A stretch of 64,000 bases of DNA from Ciborinia camelliae (taxonomy: Eukaryota > Ascomycota > Leotiomycetes > Helotiales > Sclerotiniaceae), in the NCBI GenBank assembly GCA_025890175.1, contig JANPYM010000001.1:4572453-4636452 (forward strand), in the 5' to 3' direction. The notes beneath the pieces are model-generated. The model worked only from the letters and a program-made list of their open reading frames with translations. It was not told where the DNA came from and ran no database searches. Below are positions 1-11,589 of the stretch, in pieces. The translations under genes were made by a program, and so were the position numbers. The first letter of the stretch is position 1. Each line of letters begins with the position of its first letter.

Positions 1-45
1 TAATACGATTCGCGATTCAACGTTACTAACCGGCCTTTTCGATAG

Positions 46-1044
46 CTATTCAATCCTCCTGCCAACAGCAACTTCGGATATGGAGGCTGCGAGCTCACGG
101 GTATATCTTTGGGTGGTGGGAAACATCTAGGAAATTTGGGTCCGTTCCCAAGCATCAATTTATTGGATAGCCATAGGCTAACTCTTATAAAGGCTCAATA
201 TTAATTGCGGGAATTGCAATTGTAATTGCTGCGTTTTTGATATGGCGGTCAGATCGAAAACAAGCAGCAGTAGGAAGAAGGTTCGTCAATTTTAGATCAC
301 TCTTGATTCGCATTCTCTACTAACATATCTTGCTTTAGGGAAATGCAACTTTTTCTTCTAGGATATCTGATTATCGAAATATGTGAAATATTTACAGTGG
401 GCGAGTTTCCTTTGAGCGCGACTGTTCGGATAGTGAGTAGGACCAAGCTTCCAAGACCCATGTGTGGAATCTGACAGGTACTCCAGGCATTTACCGGTAT
501 CCACCTCGGAATGATTAGCGCAACATTATGGATTCTTATGCTGAATGCTGTCGTGGGTTATCAGATTATCGATGACGGGACAGCCATGTCAATAGGCCTC
601 ATGATTGCTTCGGCAGCAGCCATCTTTATCGGAACTGGATACATTGCCCTCGATACTGGATACAGCTGGACCGGACATTTCGACTCAAGTTTAACTGGCC
701 ACGGCAATGGCCAGAATCGAAATATTGCTCTCTACGTCCTTTATCAACTCGCACCATTGCTGTTTCTGTTCGTATACTTCGTCCTAGAGACAGTCTTGGT
801 CATCAAGGTTTTGGGCGAGCGTAAGCCCATGATCTTCTTAGCCGGTGCTGCTGTTCTATTCGCTCTTGGCCAAATTTTCAACTATGTTATCAGCCCCCAT
901 ATTTGCAATGGAACGGACGGCAAAATTGATGGAGCTTTATTCGAAACGCTCTTCACTTTACTATCTGTTGTCATGGTATGGATCTTTTGGTCAAGTATTA
1001 CAGAAGATGATTGGCCAATGCCAGTTACAAACACTTATCCATGA
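46..1044 (+). CDS. Chs7-family (chitin synthase export chaperone-like) membrane protein, 5' incomplete
   Basis: Seven hydrophobic segments are visible, among them ILIAGIAIVIAAFLIW, LFLLGYLIIEICEIFTV and LFTLLSVVMVWIFW. The end, WSSITEDDWPM, is typical of the Chs7/chitin synthase III catalytic subunit family (PF12271), whose members help chitin synthase leave the ER. Four exons are reconstructed: about 46-139, 193-280, 339-432 and 478-1044, with introns of 53, 58 and 45 bp that keep the frame. An in-frame stop at 43-45 and the lack of an in-frame ATG show that at least one more 5' exon lies outside the window; position 46 follows a possible TAG acceptor. Family membership is fairly secure. Whether this is the true Chs7 orthologue or a paralogue is open, since several segments look diverged. 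Confidence 0.75.
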
Positions 1045-1948
1045 CGAAATTAAGACCAGGGAGCAATGGAGTTAGGAATTTTGTTATAATGCGCATACGA
1101 AAGTCTTACGACAATATTAATTTAATGCCCGAGGTGGTACATCTTGCTACACAAACAACATGAAAATTGGCTCAAGGATAGTGCAGGTGTGCATTGCAGC
1201 TACAGCTCTTGTCTATGGGGTAATAGGACGGGAGATACCGCGCTACATGAAAATGAGGGCGAGTAATAATGACAGGGCGCAGCTGGATATGATTATATGA
1301 TTGGTGGAATTGGCTTGTATAGTGATTTTTCGAGTATTATACCCAACATTGAATTTATAATAGGAGGGATTAGAAATTAATTCAGAGCATCAAGGTAGAT
1401 CACATTACTACCACATCTACATGCGATCTCAAACCCTTGTGCCCCGCTCCATATTTCATATGTTGATAAGGATAGGGATAGGGATATAATAACTTTTCCA
1501 GCGGGAAGATCGAAGCCCATGCAGACTTGCATACTCTGTACTTGGGTATCCCCAAGAAGTTAGAACGTGAAGCCAATGAAGACATTTTGTCATCTGGGTG
1601 CTGAGGATTTTGACCCTGAGGCGAGCTCTAATATCCACAGCGAACTGCGAAAATGTATTAGATTAAATTATTTGATCTGCTCAGCAAAATGACATACGTA
1701 ATTTTTTTATTTCTTTCCTTCTTTCTATAAGGCTGATGAAAGCATTGTTACATTCACTCCCCTAATAACCCTAGCTCTTCACTCGGCAATCAACCACTCA
1801 AGTAGCCCCACTAAAATGACTAGGTACCTACTTCTAGCCTTGACATTTCTTTAAGACCTCAGCCTTGTCTTCCAATACCTATCATTAGTACAATTAGTAC
1901 AACTTATTATTGCCAAATTCAGTTGCTCTCATTGCTTCAGCCGCAACA
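1045..1948. other. Intergenic, nothing coding seen
   Basis: AT-rich spacer between the Chs7-like gene and ssl1. Only short unsupported reading frames occur. The last ~100 bp before 1949 are the presumed ssl1 promoter and leader. Confidence 0.6.
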
Positions 1949-3455
1949 ATGGCAGACTCCGATGGCGAATACGTGGATGATCTCTCAGATGATGATATTG
2001 GAGCACCTCTCAATGTAAATGCTGGGCATGGCACACGATCTACTGGGGCTGCTGCAGGACCTGCGGGATCAACTACCAAAGAAAAAGCCACAAATGGAGG
2101 GAATAATAGACGGAGAGCTGCTTGGGAGGATATTCAAAGGAGTTGGGATACTGTTGTTGAAGGCGCGGATGGTAGTATTAATTCTACGGTTGAGGGGTTG
2201 AGGGAGGCTAATAAGAGGAAGAGGTAAGAAAAGGCCTCTTTCTTTCACCAATGCTTCGGAGGTTTGGTAGAGTGCTGATATTGGAAATCACAGATTACTG
2301 AGAGATACAACGCCCTTACAACGAGGTATCATCCGCCACTTCATCCTTATCCTTGACCTCTCCTTTGCCATGACAGAAAAAGATATGCGCCCCACGCGCT
2401 ACCTCCTCACCCTCCGCTACGCCAGCGAATTTGTCATCGAATACTTTGAGCAGAACCCCATCTCACAACTTGGCATCATTGGCATGCGCGATGGCATCGC
2501 AGTACGCATTTCAGATATGAGTGGAAATCCTACCGAGCATATTGAACGATTGAAGGCTCTCCGCGCAGACCAAGGACAAGGAAATCCCAGTTTACAAAAT
2601 GCGTTGGAGATGAGTAGAGCTGCACTTTTTCACGCTCCGAGTCATGGTACGAGAGAGATACTTATTATTTACGGTGCGCTACTCTCGAGTGATCCTGGCG
2701 ATATCCATGAAACGATATCCTCGCTCATAACGGATCGCATACGAGTGAGCATCGTAGGTCTCGCAGCCCAAGTTGCCATCTGCGCTGAACTATGCTCACG
2801 TACTAATGCTGGGGATGATACGGCGTATTCTGTTGCCCTAAATGAAGAACATTTCAGACAATTGATGATGGCAACTACAACGCCTCCGGTGACCCGTACT
2901 AAAAAGCAATCGCAGAGTAGTTTACTTATGATGGGTTTTCCATCTCGGACACTTGGGGCCGGAAAAAGCATGAGCTTCTGCGCATGTCACGGGAAGTTGA
3001 GCAGAGGAGGCTACCTCTGTTCTCGCTGTGAAAGTAAAGTGTGCTCGTTACCAGCTGAATGTCCTGCATGCGGTCTTACACTTATTCTATCCACCCATTT
3101 GGCTCGCTCATATCATCATTTGTTCCCCCTACGCAATTGGGTCGAAGTCCTCTGGAAAGATGCGGGGAAATCTAAGGCGTGTTATGGATGCCAGGCAACT
3201 TTTCTCCAGAGAAATGAACATGAGAAGGGGGCGTTGGAGGTGGGGTTGAAGGGCACGAGTGAAAGTGGGAGATATGCGTGCGAGGTTTGCGGAAATCACT
3301 TTTGTATTGATTGTGATGTTTTCGCGCATGAGGTGGTGCATAATTGTCCGGGGTGTCAGAGTGATACTAGGGGCTTGATCAAGGGGATTGATGGGGGAGC
3401 TGGAGGAGGCCCAGCGAGAAGTGTGGAGAAGGATATAGATGCTATGGTTGAATAG
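1949..3455 (+). CDS. ssl1: TFIIH core subunit Ssl1/p44
   Basis: Subunit of TFIIH, which acts in RNA polymerase II initiation and nucleotide excision repair; p44 binds and stimulates the XPD/Rad3 helicase. Exons 1949-2223 and 2294-3455 (70-bp intron) give 478 residues, close to the family length. After an acidic N-terminus the sequence enters a von Willebrand A fold with the MIDAS-like stretch ILDLSFAM (about 114-121). The C-terminal half carries zinc-binding Cys clusters: CACH, CSRC and CPAC at about 300-340, then CYGC, CEVC, CIDC and CPGC near the end, as in the p44 C4 and RING-like fingers. The start is the ATG of MADSDGEYVDD; an in-frame ATG 39 bp upstream is possible but lacks this acidic start. 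Identification is firm. Confidence 0.95.
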
Positions 3456-4089
3456 GATGTACCTGGTTAGGTTGGTTTGGTATGAAAAGTCCTATTCTCG
3501 CGCAAGTGGGGAAAATATGAAATTCGGCGTTCAGGCAACAAAACACAGGTGGTTGGTGGAGAAAATTTACGACCTAATTGTTCGCTCTAAACATAGGAGA
3601 AAGGAGTTGGATGATCAATTTATATATAACTAGGTACCTAGCGAATGCTAGAGGCGAGGCGAGGAGTTTAGCTTGGGTTGGATTAGATTTGGATGTCTTG
3701 GGAGATACTAGGTGGCTAGGTAAATACTTCAACGGGATGCACATATACAGATGACATATAGGAGAGATATGTCCTAAATAATAGTGCCAATGACTTAGGG
3801 GCGAGGCAGGAGACCAGTATCGAAACATTCAGGCAAGCACCATACAAGTCTCTCACTCTTCTTTCCCAATCAGTATCTTTCCCAATCAGTAGTGATATTT
3901 ATAAAGCGTAATATATGAATGGATATTCATCATGAGTATTTGCAATTGCATGAATGTAGCAAAGTCGATGGAAAACAGAACCGCTCTCCTAAACGCAAGC
4001 TGAAGCAAATGGTAAACATCAAGTTCATATCATTAGTACCTTGATTTCATATCAGTCATTCCGTCCCAATTCTCCCTCGCCTCTTAGAA
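3456..4089. other. Intergenic between convergent genes
   Basis: Holds the 3' flanks of ssl1 and the WW-domain gene. A short direct repeat (TTTCCCAATCAGTA, twice at about 3862-3890) is the only structure noted. Confidence 0.5.
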
Positions 4090-5092
4090 CTAAAAGTCTC
4101 CTCCAAAGTCTCCTCCATCATCACCGCCTCCAAAGTCTCCTCCGCCGCCGTTATCAGCACCATCCTGGTAACCTTGGTTATACTCATTTTGATCGTGATC
4201 TTGGATACTATATCAAAAGTCAATCAGTAGCCCCCATGAATATCATGAGAAAGAAGACCCCCAAAACTTACGCATCCTCGATTAACATTCCACCAACCAA
4301 TCCTGCACCTAATCCTAAAGCCGCACCTCCAGCCATACCCATTCCTCCACCACTCTTTTGCGGCCTCTGCTGCTGATAGCCTCCTCCATAGCCTCCTCCA
4401 TAACCTCCATATCCCTGCTGCGGCGGATATCCCTGAGGTGGATAACCTTGCTGCTGATAACCCTGAGGTGGATAACCTTGCTGCTGGTAACCTTGGGGTG
4501 GATATTGCTGCTGCTGATACGCACCATATTGCGGTTGTTGCGCATATTGCTGTTGATATTGTTGCTGGGGCGGATGACTAGAACTTGACCCACTAGCCTT
4601 CCCCAAAAGTTTCCCAAAGAACCCCTTTTTCTGTTCGCGCGGAGGCAATTCCTGGGATTGCGAATAGGAAGGCATAGGAGTATTTTGATAATCCTCTTGA
4701 GCGCTTCCGCGCGCACCACTTGGGCCAGCTGCGCGAGCATCTTCTTCGGCCTGCAGACGACGAGCGAGCTCAGCGTCACTTTCGGTGTTGGGACTAGGCT
4801 CGTAGGGGTTGCTTTTTGTGTCGGAGGGGTAGTTGGATGGCCCGCCGGAGTAGCCAGGGGGAGGACCAGCGGGGGCGCTGTCATCGGATGGATAGACGGG
4901 TTCGGTGGGTTTGTCCCAGGTGGACTTTTTGGTGTAGATATTTACGTAGAACCTGGGTTGTTAGTTCATACTGATAAGATTTTGCGAAGGAGGTAATGTG
5001 AACCATTCTTTATATTCGGCGTTCCATACTGCTTTGTATCCTGTAGGAACTTTGGGAGGTGGAGGACCGGTAGGAGGGGCGAATTCATTCAT
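4090..5092 (-). CDS. WW-domain protein, Wwm1-like, with QGYPPQ repeats
   Basis: Exons on the minus strand are 5092-5004, 4952-4272 and 4207-4090 (introns 51 and 64 bp), giving 295 residues. A single WW domain spans about residues 17-45, with W23 and W42 and the YV pair at 32-33; the first intron splits the W30 codon. The middle is acidic with ARRLQAEEDARAA, then KKGFFGKLLGK, then a Gln/Pro/Tyr-rich tract with repeated QGYPPQGYQQ units (about residues 180-240). A Gly-rich hydrophobic stretch ending GGMLIEDA follows, and the last exon adds a G/D/F-rich tail with GGDF motifs. Yeast Wwm1 binds metacaspase Mca1; whether this protein does is unknown. The last intron is inferred from GTAAGT...ATAG and from the family-like tail. 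Without it the protein would stop 39 residues earlier. Confidence 0.85.
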
Positions 5093-5779
5093 TTTGAAAG
5101 TGATCTTTCTTGAGAGTTTGTTGTTGTAAGATCTTCCGGTATCTTAGGAAAAGTACATGGTTTTATTCCGTCCAGGTATTTGAACAAAAAACAGATGTAA
5201 GATTTGGAATAATCGTGCTATATAAAGTACTGTACTGTACGTACTGCGAATAACTGGCGAAGGATAGAAGGTGCTTGCTCAGCCACAGCAAGATAGCTGA
5301 TGAGGGGTATTAGCGTGAGTGGGGGCCATTTGTAACATATAGGTAATTTGGATATAGGTAATTTGGTTAGTTGGTATTTCATAAGCTCTAGGTACCTTGG
5401 TAGGTACTAGGTATCTTAGGTAGATAACATTATTCAATATATCATTTTTTATATCAACATATTAGGTTGGTATACATTGAAGTTGTTATGTTAATTTATC
5501 TATTATATCGGGTACCTACCTATGTAAACTACTCGTATATAAAAAGAGTTCATCGGATATGGATTAACTAAAACCCCAAACTTACCTAACCTTACAAGTT
5601 CATAGCCATAGCCACACGTTATCTTGGGATCCACACTGTCTTCTGACCCAATCCCAAACGTCATCCTACCCGGCGCTAACAACCTTCTCTAGGCTATACC
5701 GGCCACTCTCAATACCTCAACACCTTGTACATAGATAGCTTCACAACAACAACAACACCAGATACCACGGAACAAAATT
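5093..5779. other. Divergent intergenic with TAGGTACC-type motifs
   Basis: Promoter region shared by the WW gene and the ML-domain gene. It contains a cluster of TAGGTA/TACCTA words (about 5340-5425 and 5512-5525) within AT-rich DNA. Confidence 0.5.
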
Positions 5780-6409
5780 ATGAAGTTTTCTCTCAGTGTT
5801 CTAACTTTGCTCTTCAGCAGCACTCTTGTCGCTGCAGAGGGCTTATCGTTCTTTGGCAACAGTCAGAAAGTCCTCAATGACAAGGGAGGAGACGTTCCAG
5901 GCAATAATCCACTTACCTACTGCAAAGCCGACCATTCGTCCGATATTCTGACGCTCGATCATGTCAATTTGGACCCCAATCCTCCAACTGCGTATGCACA
6001 TTCCGTGAGATCTTGGAGAAGTTATAACAGAAGCTAATCACACAATAGCGGGAATAAACTTACCATCGAGGCGGTCGGTACATTAACGCAGAAGTTGGAG
6101 AAGGGCGCATATGTGACGTTGCAAGTCAAATATGGCTTGATAAGACTTATTAATATGCGGCAAGATCTGTGTGATCAGGTATCCAATATCGATTTGGAAT
6201 GCCCGGTTGATGAAGGAAAGATTACAATTACAAAGGATGTTGATTTGCCAAAGGAGATTCCTCCAGTATGTCTTTAACTCTCCCTCTATTCCTCTACCTT
6301 CTTTGGCTTATCATACTAGGGAACATACACGGTCTTCGCCGATGCATATACCAAGGATGGCAAAGAGCCTATCATTTGTTTAGAAGCAACGATTACGTTT
6401 ACTCGTTAG
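5780..6409 (+). CDS. npc2: Secreted/vacuolar NPC2-type ML-domain lipid transfer protein
   Basis: Exons 5780-5991, 6049-6265 and 6320-6409 (introns 57 and 54 bp) give 172 residues, the usual size for fungal Npc2/PG-PI transfer proteins. A clear signal peptide (KFSLSVLTLLFSSTLVAA) is followed by the ML fold, with conserved Cys in LTYCKADHSSD, RQDLCDQ, LECPVDEG and PIICLEATITF. The family carries sterols or phospholipids between membranes in the vacuole or secretory lumen, with Ncr1 as the usual partner. The final exon is needed for the last beta strands and the last Cys, and its acceptor (CTAG) preserves phase. High confidence in the family; the ligand cannot be read from sequence. Confidence 0.93.
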
Positions 6410-6976
6410 ACAAAACCCGGTCCTAGACGACATCTACATAATACCCTCACATTGTACTTAGGAATCCATAAAGAGCAGAGATTTGCATATGGCCTGCATT
6501 GAGATTGTGGGTGATGGGGGAGCTTTTCTTTCTGGGAATCCCTCGTCCGTACCTTGCATGTTTCTGATCACGGTGTTTTGTTACATGCTTTTGGGTGCAC
6601 GGTTTCACGAGAATTGAGTAAAGGATAATAAAATGAATTGGATTAATATGGTGACCATCATCTTAACCTTCTGCTAATCCATTATACCGTATGTCTGTTC
6701 TGTGCCAACTGAATTATTTTCAATTAAGGGCGTTGGAATGATGCAATTCGCTTCGCTCCTAAAGCTCGTTGAACATGAGCTGGACCTGTGTCGAGCCCCG
6801 AAAACCCAATGGAAGGCGTAAAAAAGTGATAGAATTGGCATGCTCTTGTACTCATTTGTTTGATATCAATAACTCATTGAAGGTGTCAATCTCGAAAACG
6901 CCCAACTCTCTAGCCATAGAAACATACAACCCTACCCATAACATGTACACCCTTCTAAAGCTGCCTCCACTAATGC
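6410..6976. other. Convergent intergenic, nothing coding seen
   Basis: 3' flanks of the NPC2-like and V-ATPase F genes. No convincing reading frame or repeat. Confidence 0.5.
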
Positions 6977-7529
6977 TCACTCTCCAAAAAGTCTTCGGAC
7001 TCTTCTCAAAACACTATCCTTCTCCGGATCATATGGATGGTCCTTACTAGGTATCTCCAACAATGCAGGGAATGCGGCTGTGTAGGTATCGACTCGATGG
7101 CGTATACGTTCCGCAATCTGGAGCACTATTCTTAGTTTCGCAAACTCTGTAGTTAGTCATAACAACTGTCTTACATGTTGGTTGATCAATAAAATGCCGA
7201 TATCCTTCCTCTCAGTTGTGAATCTCTCAAACGCTTCCTCAATGGCAGCATTATCCGTCTTGCTATCGACAACGAGAAAGTTCTTCTGTGAATCTGGCGG
7301 CGAGGTGACATGCTATGTCTTAATCAGTAAACCTCCTTCTCGGGCAGTAATTCCGCAGGGTATAACAGGATGTCTCCTACACCAATACCTGCCAACAGCA
7401 GTCCAGTTACAGAGTCCTGCAGGGTTGATTAGCAAGATTGACAACAATTTGAGCTGATTTGAAGCTCACCTCATCACCAATGACAGCAAGAAATTGCCTA
7501 TCTTTGTAGGCAGATGCTGAAGCGGCCAT
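6977..7529 (-). CDS. vma7: Vacuolar H+-ATPase subunit F (Vma7)
   Basis: Central-stalk subunit of the V1 sector of the vacuolar proton pump. Minus-strand exons are 7529-7470, 7416-7381, 7312-7175 and 7117-6977 (introns 53, 68 and 57 bp), giving 124 residues, matching the family. Reading order: [40 protein letters not shown], then [20 protein letters not shown] and the end [22 protein letters not shown], all hallmark stretches of subunit F. The 36-nt second exon is unusually small, so single-frame searches miss most of this gene. The start ATG lies 308 bp from the divergent nur1 start. Confidence 0.95.
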
Positions 7530-7837
7530 CTTTTCTTTGCTTGTTTGATATACTTCAGCAAGTCAAGCAATCAATACAGCGGCAGCAGCAAAGAAGGCGA
7601 GCTCTCATGGCCCCACTAAAATCCAGCGCTAGCGTACGATATCCCTGCTTTGCAGCTCCGATGACCCACGTCCAAAATAAATCAGTATCCCCAGCTGTCT
7701 CCGTACTAAACAAAGGGAACGGAAGTCAAACCCAAGCAAAATTCCATTGCAAAATTCCATCGGCTTCACAATTGTGGCTGACTCCTTAGAAGATTTATAG
7801 TCAAGAATGTGAGGAGATTATCAATATCTGGTCCATC
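7530..7837. promoter_or_regulatory. Shared divergent promoter region vma7/nur1
   Basis: 308 bp separate the ATGs of two divergently transcribed genes, so both promoters must lie here or overlap the leaders. No specific binding site is claimed. Confidence 0.5.
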
Positions 7838-9338
7838 ATGCCGCGACTTGTGCGCCGAAGACCGCTCCATCAACGGATTACGGATTGGTTTAATATTCAC
7901 GATTGGTTGTTATGGATTTCAGAGGAAATCGAGACGAGAGATTTGGAGTCGACGACATACGCTAATCCACTGGGTTTTGCATTTCATTTCCTATTGTTGA
8001 TTGCGAGGGCGAATAGTGGAAGTGAGGGTCATGGGGATGTAGATGATGTGTTTGGGGATCTGCCTGCAGGGTCGGGCTGGGTAGGCTATTTAGTAAGAAC
8101 TACCATTGTGGATATAGGCTTGTATAGGTTGAAACTAACTGATAGAACAGTCTACACTGGTTGTCTACCTATTGACAGCATTATCGATCCTAAATGCGGT
8201 CTCGACCTTTTCGCGAAAACGGCATTACCGCCTCTTCGAGAGCTCCATTGAAGCCACGCCCAGTACCCCTTCTGCTCATAGAGTACGCGTCGACTCCTCG
8301 CCAGTATCTTCCTCCCCTCTCCGTTTCTTCTCGAGTATACTAGGAGATAAAAATGCGCAATCGAGAGCCCATCCAGATCCCACTCGAGACGTGTGGGAGA
8401 TTGCTGTTTGGGATCCTATACCAGTTTGCTTGCGATTATTCTGTCTGTTCAGTCCGGGACATGTGCTGGTTTATTGGCTGTTTCTCCCGGTATTATCTTC
8501 AGACTCTCGACCAAGTGTTACGGTCTTTACTACCCTGGTTTTGGAAGTTTTGATAACTGGTCAATTACTTTTCCTACAAACAAACTTTTCACAGCAAGAA
8601 AAGGATACTAGCATCATACAGAAGGAAGTTATGAATGAATACGATATTAAATTTGTACACCCCCGTTTGAACCCGGTTATGCGAGATGTTGGCACACAAT
8701 TTTCTGGGCCGGGTGCTCGAGTCAAGACTGGCCGAGAGGAAGAAATCGAAATATATACACCAAATGTCATTCTCAAGAAGGGATTCCGTACTAATCCGAA
8801 CCCGAACTACGTCAAACATGTCGATCCGGATAGTTTTAGTTCTAGAAAGCCAGTCTCTCGACAGATTTTTTCTCCCGCTCCTTCGTTCATTTCAGCTTCC
8901 TTCAACAATCCGCGGGATTCACCTAACAGATGGATACCAAATACAACCATGCGACAACCTCAATTCCGACAAACCACACCCGTTAATGTCGGATCTACAT
9001 CTACTGGAACAGGGGATGGTGGCAGCTTAGGTATATACAGTCATGCCAATTCACCGTTAAAGAAAGCCGGTAGCATGTTTGACATGCAGGGACGAGATCG
9101 TCGAGATACACCCAAAAGTTCTTTGGACATGGCAGGGAGGGAAATAAGAGACCAAAGGGAAAGAGAAGCAAGTCCGCAAAAGAGAGTGTATGGAGGCAGC
9201 GATCTTCGACCATTCGGCAGATTGCCATTTACAGATGTTGAAAATGATAACGTTAGCGACTTAAGCGCCTTCAATCCTAGAGCGAGGCCAGGGAATGTTG
9301 AGCAGAGCCCATATAGAAGGGGCCCATCGAGATGGTAA
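7838..9338 (+). CDS. nur1: Nuclear rim protein 1 (Nur1)
   Basis: Exons 7838-8092 and 8151-9338 (58-bp intron) give 480 residues. It begins MPRLVRRRPLHQRITDWFNI followed by the first hydrophobic segment (PLGFAFHFLLLIA), a second after the intron (STLVVYLLTALSILNAVS), and further membrane segments at GHVLVYWLFLPVL and VTVFTTLVLEVLITGQLLFL. The conserved block HKEV-like KEVMNEYDIKFVHPR plus PVMRDVGTQF is characteristic of Nur1 (DUF2418). In yeast Nur1 works with Heh1/Src1 at the inner nuclear membrane to tether rDNA and silent chromatin. The C-terminal ~170 residues are Ser/Pro/Arg-rich and probably disordered. The intron position is set by continuity of the second membrane helix. Confidence 0.9.
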
Positions 9339-11383
9339 TTTTTTCGCCTATTTCTTTATTACTCAACTGTGCAATGCATTCTGGGAGTATAACAGGTTTT
9401 GTAATATGGGGTAACTATAGTAATTATAAACAACATTACAACACTGCCGAATGTTATTTATTTCTCTACATCACCCTAAAGTCCGAAATTTCGGTGGTGT
9501 GTTTCTCCACTGTTCTCGCCCTCTCGCTTATTTTTGGCGGGGTTAAGGAGAATGCGCTATGCATTGTTTGTATCGTGAAGTTGAGGTTTTCTCAGTTGCC
9601 GGTCGATCTATGGTCTAGTGTTTTTAATTTATTTTCTGCTCAACTCTATATATACTTTCTCATTATGCCTTGCCTTCCTTTCGCGGTTAGTTGTTTTCGT
9701 TCTATAATAGATAATGTTGAGCATACATTCCATTGTGGTTTACAGGCCTTGGTGTTTCTACTTATTATTTTGGGGGAGGGATGGGGGGCATCTTGTGATG
9801 TTGTGAGGAGTATAAAAGACGATGGATGGCATTCAATAGTGCGATGCTAAATAAGCGTAGTTACAATGCTGGAATTCTCCTGTATTAGAATACCTATGTT
9901 TATGTTGCCATTGTCTTGACGTTCAACTCCGACGTTATGCAATTTTCTGCTCCCTCCGATAGCGTGCTGCGTGGTGATTTCCATAAAATAATGGGTCCTC
10001 CTTCAGTAGACATATACCGTCATTGATAAAGTTCACGATTTCTGTATGGTAGCTACTTCGAATCGCTCGGGAATATTCAACAAATGGAGGGCTCCTTAGA
10101 TATAGCATCAATAATAGAGTTCGTGATAACTCAGTCATTTGTTCCCATAGTAAGATAGGTACCTAGCGCCGAAAAATTGAATCGTTAATGCTAGACTCTG
10201 GACTAGCATGGCGTTAAGATATGATGCTATATTAGTGCCAATATAATTAAGTGAATTAACGGTAGACCGGAAGGCCGGGGTCTCAATTTTCTACCAAGGC
10301 TTGCTGATTCTGTAGTGTTAAAAAACTTATTGTCGATTTTCATCTGAATTGTTATAATTTATTTATTTGATAGTTAACATGACTTCATTTGAGCCGCTAG
10401 GGCATGATGGCATAGACCATGAGCTTGGGTCACTGTCCTATACTAGTAGGCAAAATTACCTAAGCTTTAGGGCTACCTAGCGTACGAGCGAGTCAGGAAC
10501 TCTAAGATCTCTGACAGTTGAAAAGTGTGCCCATGCAACTGTAGTATGATGATGCCCTAGCGTGTTCGGAATGAGATGGTGATGAGTATCACAGGGTAGA
10601 ATGACATATCACAACATCATGCTGCAGTATGTACCCAGCAGAATTTGGCAAAGGAAAATTCTTTCTTTGCACCATATGGCTCTAAAAGAGTCGCAATTGT
10701 GATGCAAATAGATTCTAGCAATCATGTCATGGTTCATTTTTTCCGGAGTAGCTTGATATTGTGAATGCAACAATACACTACATATATCACAAGCTACTTC
10801 TGGAGCTACGGGTGTAATCGTGGTGTTTAAATAGTGAGGCTGCTCTCGCCGATCACTGATTGAATTTGTGGTTGGTATGGTGGGGAAGTCTAGATAGATC
10901 GCCAAATCGAGAAGTAACAACCCGAGTCTTTCCATTTTGCATACACCAAGTACCGCTATATAAGCTTCTTGGGTCTCGCGCCAGTGGGGTACAAACTTGA
11001 AAAAAAACAACCAACTATTTTAGCTTTGAAAAACCATGAAAAAACTCGCGAAGCGCCAGACTACTCCGCTAGTGGTCTGGGGCCAGTCTGCTTTTACCAT
11101 ACTACTAACCATTAGCGGAGAAGTCTTTTCCAAATAGCCTCATTCGAGGCCCGTTTTTGGCAGAAGCCAAAGCTAACCTTTATCAACTCCATACTATCGA
11201 TTTGTTAAGTGCAGATCGTGAAGTGGGTATGAGTTATGGTGTCATAATCAGACGCTTAAGTTAGTACTCGACGAAGTGAGCGTCATACCCTGCTCTGGGT
11301 TATGTGTTGTCTCTTCTTCTCTCCCTTCTCGGTGATTTTTTTCCTCTTCTCTTCAGACAAAGTTCAAAGATACAATTTGAATA
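9339..11383. other. Gene-poor AT-rich spacer
   Basis: Two kilobases without a convincing gene. The longest frame (9332-9850) starts inside the end of nur1 and has no domain-like pattern. The right part holds the inverted repeat at 11056-11126, listed separately. Confidence 0.5.
11056..11126. repeat. Hairpin plus imperfect inverted repeat
   Basis: The 25 nt at 11056-11080 can fold with ten consecutive pairs (one G-T) between CCAGACTACT and its partner AGTGGTCTGG. The left arm AGACTACTCCGCTAGTGG (11058-11075) also matches, inverted, CCATTAGCGGAGAAGTCT (11109-11126) at 16 of 18 positions. It may be a relic of a small foldback element, but no flanking target duplication was identified. Confidence 0.45.
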
Positions 11384-11516
11384 TTCAAACTTTTCAAGAA
11401 CCTTCAAACTTTTCAAGAACTTTCAAACTTTTCAAGAACTTTCAAACTTTTCAAGAACTTTCAAACTTTTCAAGAACCTTCAAACTTTTCAAGAACCTTC
11501 AAACCCTCAAGAACTC
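11384..11516 (+). promoter_or_regulatory. Seven 19-bp tandem repeats forming six perfect heat-shock elements
   Basis: The unit TTCAAACTTTTCAAGAACC/T is repeated at 11384, 11403, 11422, 11441, 11460, 11479 and (degenerate) 11498. Each junction reads TTCnnGAAnnTTC, the canonical three-unit heat-shock-factor site, at 11393-11405, 11412-11424, 11431-11443, 11450-11462, 11469-11481 and 11488-11500. The array ends 73 bp before the ATG of the 644-residue repeat-protein gene. The repeat is seen directly; binding by Hsf1 is inferred from the consensus. Confidence 0.65.
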
Positions 11517-11589
11517 CCAAGGTATGAATGCTAGACCCAAGTTCTTTTAAGTCACGCTCATACGTTACAGTTTCTTGAATACCATCAAG

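Noticed and set aside
9332..9850. 172-aa hydrophobic frame after nur1
   Set aside because: Overlaps the nur1 stop, lies in AT-rich 3' flank, and has no recognisable domain or repeat of conserved residues.
11302..11550. Frames encoding FKLFKNFQTFQE-type repeats
   Set aside because: Translations of the 19-bp repeat array, with no start context or family. The DNA signal is better read as heat-shock elements.
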